From assembly GCA_021731145.1 (NCBI GenBank), contig JAKFXX010000027.1:17358-81357 (forward strand): a DNA stretch of 64,000 nt, read 5' to 3'. Positions 24,540-31,742 of the stretch are shown in pieces. This stretch comes from Gammaproteobacteria bacterium (GTDB lineage: Bacteria > Pseudomonadota > Gammaproteobacteria > Ga0077554 > Ga007554). The number at the start of each line of letters is the position of its first letter. The first letter of the stretch is position 1. The notes beneath the pieces were generated by a model. It saw only the letters and a program-made list of their open reading frames with translations, ran no database searches and was not told where the DNA came from. The position numbers and the translations under genes are program-made.

Positions 24540-25484
24540 ATGACAAATACTATTGTTGCTGCCTTATACAAATTTGCCAAACTGCCTGACTACCGGGACA
24601 TGCAATCCAGTGTGCTCGATTTTTGCGTTGCGCAAGGGCTAAAGGGAACCCTTCTGCTTGCCGCGGAAGGCATTAACGGCACCGTCGCGGGCACGCGTGC
24701 TGGGATTGATGCCCTGATCTCATTCTTGCGCGCTGATGCGCGGCTTGCGGACCTGGAACACAAGGAGTCTTATGCCAACGAAATGCCTTTTTACAGGATG
24801 AAGGTTCGCCTGAAAAAGGAAATCGTCACGCTGGGTGTGCCGGGCGTCGATCCAAACGAAAAGGTCGGTATTCGCGTTGCCCCTGAAGATTGGAACGCCC
24901 TGATCTCCGATCCTGATGTGGTGCTGATTGATACACGAAATGGCTATGAATACGATATTGGCACTTTTCGCGGTGCGGTTGATCCCGGCACTGATACATT
25001 CCGCGAGTTTCCGGACTACGTCAGCAAAAACCTCGATCCCGCAAAACATAAAAAAGTCGCAATGTTTTGCACCGGTGGCATTCGCTGTGAAAAAGCCACA
25101 TCCTTCATGCTGGAGCAGGGCTTTGAAGAGGTCTACCACCTGCAAGGCGGTATTCTAAAATACCTGGAAAAAATCCCCGCTGAAAAAAGCCTGTGGGAGG
25201 GCGAATGTTTCGTGTTTGACCAGCGGGTGGCTGTCGGGCATGGTCTGGCATTGGGTGAATACGACCAATGCCACGCCTGCCGTTACCCCGTGTCTCCACA
25301 AGAAAAAGCCTCGCCAAAATACCAGGAGGGCATATCCTGTCCACACTGTTTTGACTCTCTGACGGAAGAAAAGCGCGTCAGCTCAGCGGAGCGGCAAAAA
25401 CAAGTCGAATTGGCGCTCAAGCGGGGCACGGCACACATCGGGTCACCGCAGAAAAAGCGAGACGCTAGAGGAATCTCTGAATGA
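24540..25484 (+). CDS. trhO: tRNA uridine(34) hydroxylase, rhodanese-like
   Basis: 314 residues. Hydroxylates U34 of certain tRNAs to 5-hydroxyuridine on the path to cmo5U/mcmo5U. N-terminal acylphosphatase-like part ([13 protein letters not shown]) precedes a rhodanese domain with active-site loop [13 protein letters not shown], including the catalytic cysteine, and a C-terminal zinc-like CHACRYPV...CPHC region. The stop codon lies inside the first of a row of hairpins, so its mRNA ends in strong secondary structure. Confidence 0.94.
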   Translation: MTNTIVAALYKFAKLPDYRDMQSSVLDFCVAQGLKGTLLLAAEGINGTVAGTRAGIDALISFLRADARLADLEHKESYANEMPFYRMKVRLKKEIVTLGVPGVDPNEKVGIRVAPEDWNALISDPDVVLIDTRNGYEYDIGTFRGAVDPGTDTFREFPDYVSKNLDPAKHKKVAMFCTGGIRCEKATSFMLEQGFEEVYHLQGGILKYLEKIPAEKSLWEGECFVFDQRVAVGHGLALGEYDQCHACRYPVSPQEKASPKYQEGISCPHCFDSLTEEKRVSSAERQKQVELALKRGTAHIGSPQKKRDARGISE

Positions 25485-25617
25485 ATCAGAGATTCCTCGG
25501 CACAGGGATGTGCCGACATTTTTCGATCACGACAAGTGATTGAAAAATGAAGAAAAGCAAAAATCACATTTTTTGCTTTTCTTGCTCTGAGAATTCCAGG
25601 AAGGAATTATTCAGAGC
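25468..25617. terminator. Five consecutive hairpins between convergent trhO and selO
   Basis: Stems: 25468-25480 with 25486-25498 (13 bp, perfect); 25498-25504 with 25509-25515 (7 bp, followed by five T); 25518-25530 with 25536-25548 (13 bp, one G-U); 25550-25563 with 25570-25583 (14 bp, perfect); and 25584-25597 with 25603-25617 (imperfect). The second and third resemble intrinsic terminators for the plus strand, the third and fourth are T-rich on both strands. The 150-bp row is far longer than a normal terminator. Confidence 0.75.
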
Positions 25618-25625
25618 TTCTTATG

Positions 25626-27095
25626 TCAAGATGAGCAACTCACTGTAATATGACGAGCCCATTCCGGCGGTATTGCAGCATAATCCTCCATCTCCGGCTG
25701 TTCGTTAAAAGGATTTTGGAGCAATGCCAGCAAGCGATCCACTTCTGAAAAATCGCGTCCCTGCTCGGCCTTGTCGATTGCAGTCTGCGCCAAGTGATTG
25801 CGTAGAATGTACTTTGGATTGACCTTGTCCATGCGTATTTTGCGCTCTTCATCCGAGCCTTGCTCCCTTTGCAAGCGGGCGCGGTAAGATTCGCTCCAGG
25901 TGTCGAACGCTGTGCGGTCGATGAACTGATCGCGCAACGCAGCGTTTTTCTCCCCAGGTGCCGACTTGAAATGGCTTAAACCGCGAAACAGGTTGGTGTA
26001 GTCGGCGTGGCTGGTGTGCATCATGTCCAATAGCGTATTAATCAGCGAAGCATCGTCTTTGCTTGTTTGGGTCAGGCCCAGTTTCTGTCCCATTAATGCC
26101 GTATAGCGCTCGGCGTAAGTTGGGGCGTAGTTTTTAAGGGCTGTTTCTGCGTCTTCCTTAGAGATGATCGGCGTCAAGGCCTGTGCCAGGCAGGCGAGAT
26201 TCCATAATCCAATTTGTGGCTGTTGATTATAGGCGTAGCGCCCGGCAGGGTCGGAATGGTTACAGATATAACCAGGATCATAATTTTCCATAAAACCGAA
26301 CGGGCCATAGTCAAAGGTAAGCCCCAGGATAGACATGTTGTCGGTGTTCATGACGCCGTGAGAGAACCCCACGGCTTGCCACTGGGCCATCAGGGTTGCG
26401 GTGCGTGTTACGACTTCATTGAAAAAGCGTGGGTATTTGTCCGGTGCGTCAATCAGGTGCGGAAAATGCCTGGCGATTACGTAATCGGCGAGCATTGCAA
26501 GAGGCTGGATCTGTCCACGATAGAAAAATACTTCAAACGAACCAAAGCGCACGTGCGAGGGCGCGATGCGCGTAACCACTGCAGCGGTTTCAACGGTCTC
26601 GCGGTAAACCCTGTGATCGCTGCCCACGATACACAAGGCGCGCGTGGTAGGGATGCCCAGACCATGCATGGCCTCCGAGCACAAGTATTCACGGATGCTG
26701 GAGCGGAGCACGGCGCGGCCATCGCCATTTCGCGAGTAAGGGGTGCGCCCGGCGCCTTTGAGCTGGACGTCCCAGTATTCCCCCGCGCCATTCTTGATTT
26801 CACCGAGCAATACCGCGCGTCCATCCCCCAGTTGCGGGACGTAGTGACCAAACTGGTGTCCCGCATAGAGCATCGCCAGCGGCTCGCAACCGGGCAGCAA
26901 ACGGTTGCCAATGAAATATTCAGCGAAGTCGGCGCGCTGGGTTTCGGAACTGTCCAGGCCAATCAATGGGGCGGCGTTCGTGTTGAAGCTGACCAGATAT
27001 GGCTCAGGCAGCGGGGTAGGGTGGAGACGGCTGTGAAATATGTCCGGCAGGCGGGCAAACGTATTGTCAAAATCAAGCTGTTCAAGTTTTCGCAT
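25626..27095 (-). CDS. selO: Protein adenylyltransferase SelO (YdiU family)
   Basis: 489 residues. A pseudokinase fold that transfers AMP to Ser/Thr/Tyr of redox-related proteins. Blocks YAGHQFGHYVPQLGDGRAVLLGE, LKGAGRTPYSRNGDGRAVLRSS, HGVMNTDNMSILGLTFDYGPFG and the ending VSCSS are characteristic. Like E. coli YdiU, it ends in ordinary Cys-Ser-Ser with no selenocysteine. Divergent to yajD. Upstream context of trhO and yaeQ suggests only a loose stress theme. Confidence 0.95.
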   Translation of the reverse strand: MRKLEQLDFDNTFARLPDIFHSRLHPTPLPEPYLVSFNTNAAPLIGLDSSETQRADFAEYFIGNRLLPGCEPLAMLYAGHQFGHYVPQLGDGRAVLLGEIKNGAGEYWDVQLKGAGRTPYSRNGDGRAVLRSSIREYLCSEAMHGLGIPTTRALCIVGSDHRVYRETVETAAVVTRIAPSHVRFGSFEVFFYRGQIQPLAMLADYVIARHFPHLIDAPDKYPRFFNEVVTRTATLMAQWQAVGFSHGVMNTDNMSILGLTFDYGPFGFMENYDPGYICNHSDPAGRYAYNQQPQIGLWNLACLAQALTPIISKEDAETALKNYAPTYAERYTALMGQKLGLTQTSKDDASLINTLLDMMHTSHADYTNLFRGLSHFKSAPGEKNAALRDQFIDRTAFDTWSESYRARLQREQGSDEERKIRMDKVNPKYILRNHLAQTAIDKAEQGRDFSEVDRLLALLQNPFNEQPEMEDYAAIPPEWARHITVSCSS

Positions 27096-27141
27096 TGCGC
27101 AATTGTAACAGGAGAATTATTTTGTGTTTACGGCACTGATA

Positions 27142-27147
27142 TATAAT
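27142..27147 (+). promoter_or_regulatory. Candidate -10 box of yajD
   Basis: A perfect TATAAT lies 42 nt before the yajD start in the divergent selO-yajD gap. No good -35 is seen at 16-18 bp. Confidence 0.4.
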
Positions 27148-27189
27148 GCTCAGTAATCTTGAGATGAACGCGAATCGAGGAAGGTGCAT

Positions 27190-27573
27190 ATGCCGACGAA
27201 AAAATCACAACCCAACAACGACAAGCTGGACCGGATTGTAGCCGAGGCCCAGCGCAACAAGACACAACGGGAGTTGGGCTATCGGGAGCAGTCGCTCAAG
27301 CTTTATCCTTGGATATGTGGACGGTGCATGCGCGAGTTCGCCCGGGAAAATCTTCGGGAGCTAACCGTCCACCACCGGGATCACAATCACGACAATAATC
27401 CGTCTGATGGCAGCAACTGGGAGTTGCTGTGTATCTATTGTCACGACAATGAACACTCGCGGTATTTGGATGCTGCTGGACAGGGAGCTGTGACCCCGGG
27501 CGGCATGCAAGAAACCTCGGCCCAATTCAAGCCGTTCGCCGATCTCAAGGCGCTGTTGAAGGGTGAAGAGTAG
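27190..27573 (+). CDS. yajD: YajD-type HNH nuclease
   Basis: 127 residues. CxxC pair in WICGRCMREF and a second in LLCIYCHDNEH enclose the HNH signature LTVHHRDHNHDNNPSDGSNWELL. DNA-nicking is the family activity; the physiological role is unknown. Start 27190 is chosen because AGGAAGG is 5 nt upstream; a GTG at 27184 would overlap it. The last 33 codons plus downstream sequence are duplicated, with divergence, at 29074-29234. Confidence 0.9.
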   Translation: MPTKKSQPNNDKLDRIVAEAQRNKTQRELGYREQSLKLYPWICGRCMREFARENLRELTVHHRDHNHDNNPSDGSNWELLCIYCHDNEHSRYLDAAGQGAVTPGGMQETSAQFKPFADLKALLKGEE

Positions 27574-27640
27574 CTGTTCTATTGCGATTTTGAGTGTCAG
27601 TTATGCTCTGCCGTCGGCCAGGGAGGGTGGCTGATCGTGG
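27475..27640. repeat. Left copy of a ~160-bp diverged direct repeat (yajD 3' end to peroxiredoxin 3' end)
   Basis: Contains the last codons of yajD (AGQGAVTPGG...ALLKGEE), the gap, and a sequence whose complement encodes CHDQPPSLADGRA, the tail of the convergent peroxiredoxin. The second copy is at 29074-29234. Identity by eye is about 80 percent. Confidence 0.85.
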
Positions 27641-27760
27641 CATACTTTATGCGATGTATTGATATACGGTGGTGAAGAAGTGCAGCAGCAGCGGCATGAT
27701 TTTGATGTCATGCCGTTTGCGGAAGTCCGCGCATGGTTGATTGGCAAAGGGTTGATATGA
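27635..27760 (+). pseudogene. Unidentified gene fragment, C-terminal end only
   Basis: An open stretch without start codon reads YGGEEVQQQRHDFDVMPFAE and ends AWLIGKGLI before TGA. It begins at the edge of the left direct repeat. It looks like the end of a small protein, possibly an antitoxin, but I do not recognise it. Confidence 0.3.
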
Positions 27761-27785
27761 CCCGTTTCCCTTTGAAAATTACGTA

Positions 27786-27830
27786 TTGCAACATGAAGTA
27801 CATAAATGTATAATATTTTGCGATACATTT
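27786..27830 (+). promoter_or_regulatory. Promoter and operator of tacAT
   Basis: TTGCAA (27786-27791), 17-bp spacer, TATAAT (27809-27814). An inverted repeat AAATGTAT (27804-27811) and ATACATTT (27823-27830) straddles the -10 box, ideally placed for autorepression by the TacA-TacT complex. Confidence 0.75.
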
Positions 27831-27844
27831 AGGAGGTGCATCCC

Positions 27845-28129
27845 ATGAAGCAGAGAAAAGCGTCTTCCCCCGTGCCCGTCACTATCAGTATCCGCGCAAA
27901 GGCGCAGCAACGCGATTTGATTGACCAAGCTGCGGATCGGCTCAACCGCAGCCGGTCTGATTTCATGCTTGAAGCATCGTGCCGTGAAGCAGAGGATGTA
28001 CTGCTTGACCAAACTTATTTTGCACTTGACGCCAACGCCTTCGCTCAATTTCAGGCGACATTGGACAATCCGCCTACACAAACAGACAGATTACGCCGAT
28101 TGCTCGCCACGAAAGCGCCGTGGGAATGA
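27845..28129 (+). CDS. tacA: DUF1778 antitoxin (TacA-like, ribbon-helix-helix)
   Basis: 94 residues. N-terminal VPVTISIRAKAQQRDLIDQA forms the ribbon-helix-helix; SRSDFMLEASCREAEDVL is the conserved DUF1778 helix; the C-terminal part neutralises the toxin. ATG at 27845 has AGGAGGTG 7 nt upstream. The stop overlaps the toxin start (ATGA). It is likely the autorepressor of the promoter at 27786-27830. Confidence 0.9.
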   Translation: MKQRKASSPVPVTISIRAKAQQRDLIDQAADRLNRSRSDFMLEASCREAEDVLLDQTYFALDANAFAQFQATLDNPPTQTDRLRRLLATKAPWE

Positions 28130-28623
28130 CAGCGGGCACGTTGTCGGCCCCCGCCCCTCTTGCGGAAGGCCACGTTCTCGAAATGTTTGATTGCGGGGAA
28201 GTGGGGCTCAATGAATGGCTGAAAAAACGCGCCCTTCGAAACAATATCGCAGGTGCATCGCGCACTTACGTTGTGTGCCACGGTAAAGAAGTTGTCGGTT
28301 ATTACTGTTTGGCGGCCGGTGCTATCGGACACAAAGAAGCGCCCAGGGCGTTGCGACGGAATATGCCTGATCCCGTGCCTGTTTTAGTGCTGGGACGATT
28401 GGCTGTGCATAAGGATTATCATAATCGCGGCATTGGCAGTGCTTTGTTGAGGGATGCGCTGCTTCGCGCCCTGCAAGCATCGACGATTGCAGGTGTCGCG
28501 GCGCTGCTCGTTCATGCGCTCTCTGAGCCAGCAAAACGGTTCTATTTATCGCGCGGCTTTCTGGAATCGCCAGTTAATTCGATGACGCTATGCGTTATGC
28601 TGGCAACCGTTGAGAAGGAATAA
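28126..28623 (+). CDS. tacT: GNAT acetyltransferase toxin (TacT-like)
   Basis: 165 residues. The acetyl-CoA loop is visible in VLGRLAVHKDYHNRGIGSALL, and the active-site tyrosine region in KRFYLSRGFLES. TacT toxins acetylate aminoacyl-tRNA and stop translation. Family start LSAPAPLAEGHVLEMFDCGE is intact. Overlap of 4 nt with tacA. The cassette lies inside the segment bounded by the ~160-bp direct repeats. Confidence 0.9.
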   Translation: MTAGTLSAPAPLAEGHVLEMFDCGEVGLNEWLKKRALRNNIAGASRTYVVCHGKEVVGYYCLAAGAIGHKEAPRALRRNMPDPVPVLVLGRLAVHKDYHNRGIGSALLRDALLRALQASTIAGVAALLVHALSEPAKRFYLSRGFLESPVNSMTLCVMLATVEKE

Positions 28624-28649
28624 AATGCAAGGGGGCATGGCGAATGCTT

Positions 28650-28994
28650 TAGGCGAGGCGTCAGTCGTGGGCGGCTACATACCCCTTACCTTGAAGGCGC
28701 ACCTGGGTGCGTCGCTCGGTGGCGGGCAAAGCCTTGGAGAATTCCATTTTGATCAACCGCCAACGCGTGGCGAAATCGGCGTAGTGCAAGGGGAGTTCGA
28801 TTACGCAATGCAGGTGGTCGGACAACACCGCCCAGCCATGAATAATGAAGGGTTGCCGGTTGCTGCACCGCCCCCACCGTTGCGCGCAGCAATCCGATAT
28901 GACGGGTCAGCAGGTCATTGTCGTGCCGTTGCAGTAGGTTGACGGTGAAAAAGTAAGTTTCGCCCGGATGCCAGGCGCGGCGGTAATCGGGCAT
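28650..28994 (-). pseudogene. Broken REP-associated tyrosine transposase (RAYT, IS200-like)
   Basis: From 28994 the frame reads MPDYRRAWHPGETYFFTVNL and LTRHIGLLRATV. After about residue 46 the family sequence continues in another frame: GWAVLSDHLHCVIELP with the HxH catalytic motif, then FATRWRLIKMEFSKALPATE, ending GKGYVAAHD and a stop. The C-terminal third, including the catalytic tyrosine region, is lost. One frameshift and a truncation make it inactive. Confidence 0.82.
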
Positions 28995-29050
28995 GGCGAT
29001 AGTCTCGTGGCGCTTTACATACGGCGCAATGCGCTTACGCTTATTGACGC

Positions 29051-29072
29051 CCTACGGAGTGCGCCGTACGCG
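29051..29072. repeat. REP-like remnant at the joint with the right direct repeat
   Basis: CCCTACGGAGTGCGCCGTACGCGC resembles one end of the GTAGGGTGCG palindromes (complement). It lies upstream of the broken RAYT gene, where such repeats usually sit, and directly abuts the right-hand yajD' copy. Confidence 0.45.
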
Positions 29073-29073
29073 C

Positions 29074-29234
29074 GCTGGACAAGGGCCTGTGACCCCGGGC
29101 GGACATCAAGAGACCTCTGCTCAATTCAAGCCGTTCGCCGACCTCAAGGCGTTGTTGAAGAAAGAGTAAAGAGTCGCCATTCAGAGTGTCAGTTATGCCA
29201 CTCTGCCATAGGGCAGGGAGGATGGCTGGTCGTG
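29074..29234. repeat. Right copy of the ~160-bp direct repeat, including a yajD 3' relic
   Basis: In frame it encodes AGQGPVTPGG...QFKPFADLKALLKKE then TAA, a diverged copy of the YajD C-terminus lacking any 5' part. It continues into the functional 3' end of the peroxiredoxin gene on the other strand. It corresponds to 27475-27640. Confidence 0.85.
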
Positions 29235-29717
29235 ACCGGCATCTCTACCTGTTTGGATCATCCGCAGCATGTGCAAGGCTTCGCGTGCGCTGTGTGACAC
29301 ATTCATTGGGTTTGTGGAAACCCCGGCGACTTGCCCGCTGGGGTCGATAATGAAGGTGGCATACTCGGCCATGCCCTCTTCCCCGGAGAGCACCCCAAAG
29401 CGTCTGGCGAGCTGGCGCGTGGCATCGCCGATGAGGGGAAAGCCGATTTTGCCCAGACCGTTGGTGGTCCAGGCGCGATGCGCGTAAACGCTGTCCACGC
29501 TTGCGCCGAGTAATATCGCGTCGCTTTCCGTGAATTGCCTGACCAGATCGTGGTAAGCGCGGATGTTCATAAGGCAGGTGAAGGTGAAGTCCCACTGCCA
29601 GAAAAACAGCACCTTCCATCGGCTGCGCTGTTCGCCCAGATTGATGAGGCGGTAGTCGCCATGGGGTGTAAGGGCTTCGACGTCGATGGCAGGGATGGTT
29701 TGTCCTATGGTTAGCAT
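29193..29717 (-). CDS. Peroxiredoxin (AhpC/TSA family), single-cysteine variant
   Basis: 174 residues from the ATG at 29717, which has AAGGAG upstream. The thioredoxin-fold peroxiredoxin core is clear (VLFFWQWDFTFTC, ILLGASVDSVYAHRAW, FPLIGDATRQLARRFGV, ATFIIDPSGQVAG). The peroxidatic cysteine is C48 with T45 at the expected place, but the conserved proline of PxxxTxxC is Q41. No other cysteine exists, so no resolving cysteine: a 1-Cys mechanism or an outside thiol partner is implied. A Fur box lies about 120 bp upstream. Confidence 0.87.
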   Translation of the reverse strand: MLTIGQTIPAIDVEALTPHGDYRLINLGEQRSRWKVLFFWQWDFTFTCLMNIRAYHDLVRQFTESDAILLGASVDSVYAHRAWTTNGLGKIGFPLIGDATRQLARRFGVLSGEEGMAEYATFIIDPSGQVAGVSTNPMNVSHSAREALHMLRMIQTGRDAGHDQPSSLPYGRVA

Positions 29718-29834
29718 GACTGTATCTCCTTCGTGGCGATTAATAATGGGCTTCGTCAGAATCAATTTTCCGTTGCTGGTCAGGCGCAGGCGGTGTTCCT
29801 CGCCTGCTTGCTCGATTTAGCTGTCACCTCAAGT

Positions 29835-29853
29835 GAGAATGATTATCATTCGT
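29835..29853. promoter_or_regulatory. Fur box
   Basis: GAGAATGATTATCATTCGT matches the 19-bp Fur consensus at 14 positions, including the central ATGATTATCAT palindrome. It is 118 bp upstream of the peroxiredoxin start and about 190 bp upstream of the vapB-like gene, so peroxiredoxin is the likelier target. Confidence 0.7.
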
Positions 29854-29882
29854 AATTGATGACAATGTCAAGCCGCCGGGAT

Positions 29883-29927
29883 GAATTTTTCTGGTTTTGT
29901 CTTTCTTGATGGGGTGAATTAGACTCT
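29883..29927. repeat. Left copy of a 45-bp direct repeat flanking the VapBC cassette
   Basis: It ends GGGTGAATTAGACTCT and matches 30815-30859 at roughly 85 percent of positions. The rest of the gap up to 30046 contains no gene that I can support. Confidence 0.75.
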
Positions 29928-30046
29928 GATTACGAGCGCGAGGGTGTTGTTGGTGATTGATCTGTTTATTGAACGCGGGCAGTTAAAACGGAGAGTGGGA
30001 TAAGCCCTGCTTACGTTCCTGCCGCCGGATTGAAGCGAGGTGAGGT

Positions 30047-30307
30047 ATGAATGCGATTGTGATTGAGCATGTAAAGGTGGACGATCTGCCCCAGGATTGG
30101 CGCGAACGGTTGCACGCAAAGAGTGATGCGCGGGTGACTGTGCGCATCGAGGAAGAGGCGGAGCAGACTGCCGCGAATCAGGCAGAACCCTTTGTTACCA
30201 ACGATCCTGCATTCGGCATCTGGCGTGATCGCGAAGACATGGCGGACGTGGACGCTTATCTGCGCAAGCTGCGCGCGCCACGCTTCTCACGCGAACAGGA
30301 GCCGTAA
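30047..30307 (+). CDS. VapB-type antitoxin
   Basis: 86 residues. N-terminal IEHVKVDDLPQDWRERL and a C-terminal FGIWRDREDMADVDAYLRKL are typical of antitoxins that precede VapC proteins. The latter segment would wrap the toxin. GAGGTGAGGT lies just upstream of the ATG. Its stop codon directly abuts the toxin ATG. Confidence 0.8.
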   Translation: MNAIVIEHVKVDDLPQDWRERLHAKSDARVTVRIEEEAEQTAANQAEPFVTNDPAFGIWRDREDMADVDAYLRKLRAPRFSREQEP

Positions 30308-30685
30308 ATGCTGGTGGATACCGATGTATTGATTTGGCATCTGCGCGGCCTACCACAAGCAACGCGGCGGCTCGATCAGTTGCCGAACCTGACCATTTCA
30401 GCGGTCACGTGGCTTGAGTTGTTGCAGGGTTTTCGCAGTAAAGCGGAGATGGCCGCAGTGCAAAAAAGTTTCGAGATGCGCAGAACGCAACGCCTGCCGC
30501 TGACACCCGCAATTACCGAACGCGCGACTGTCTTGATGGAGGCATTGTCTTTGAGTGACGGATTGCAGTTGGGTGATGCGCTCATCGCCGCCACCGCGTT
30601 GGAACATAATCTCACCTTACTCACCGGTAACATCAAGCATTTCGTGCCTACCGAGTCACTCAAAATCGAGCGCTTTGAACGGTGA
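30308..30685 (+). CDS. vapC: VapC-type PIN-domain ribonuclease toxin
   Basis: 125 residues. PIN acids: D4 and D6 (MLVDTDVLIWHLRG), E in ISAVTWLELLQGF, D in QLGDALIAATAL, and the end TGNIKHF. RNA endonuclease by family. Starts at the base after the antitoxin stop. The pair is bounded by the 45-bp direct repeats at 29883 and 30815. Confidence 0.88.
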   Translation: MLVDTDVLIWHLRGLPQATRRLDQLPNLTISAVTWLELLQGFRSKAEMAAVQKSFEMRRTQRLPLTPAITERATVLMEALSLSDGLQLGDALIAATALEHNLTLLTGNIKHFVPTESLKIERFER

Positions 30686-30814
30686 GCGAGCGCAGCGTTG
30701 TATGCGCGAACAACCCACAAGAGCGGTTATCGTCGCCAACACATGGCCAATCCACCAGATGGGTGCCCACGAGTCCGCGCAAAAGTCGCTTACTCTAATC
30801 CCAATATTACAATG

Positions 30815-30859
30815 TGATTTTTCCGCTTTTGCCTTTCCTGGTTGGGTGAATTAGACTCT
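30815..30859. repeat. Right copy of the 45-bp direct repeat
   Basis: Same sequence as at 29883-29927 with about seven differences, ending GGGTGAATTAGACTCT. It lies 45 nt before dapB. Confidence 0.75.
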
Positions 30860-30871
30860 CAAGTCAACTAA

Positions 30872-31708
<837 letters not shown>

Positions 31709-31742
31709 TTGATGGCTACGTTGTGAGGCGGAAAAGTACGCG

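Noticed and set aside
25626..25650. Selenocysteine at the SelO C-terminus
   Set aside because: The frame ends in ordinary Cys-Ser-Ser codons and TGA-with-SECIS is not seen; bacterial YdiU proteins normally end this way.
26214..27146. 310-codon plus-strand open frame opposite selO
   Set aside because: It is the antisense of a highly conserved real gene; no start signal and no recognisable motifs.
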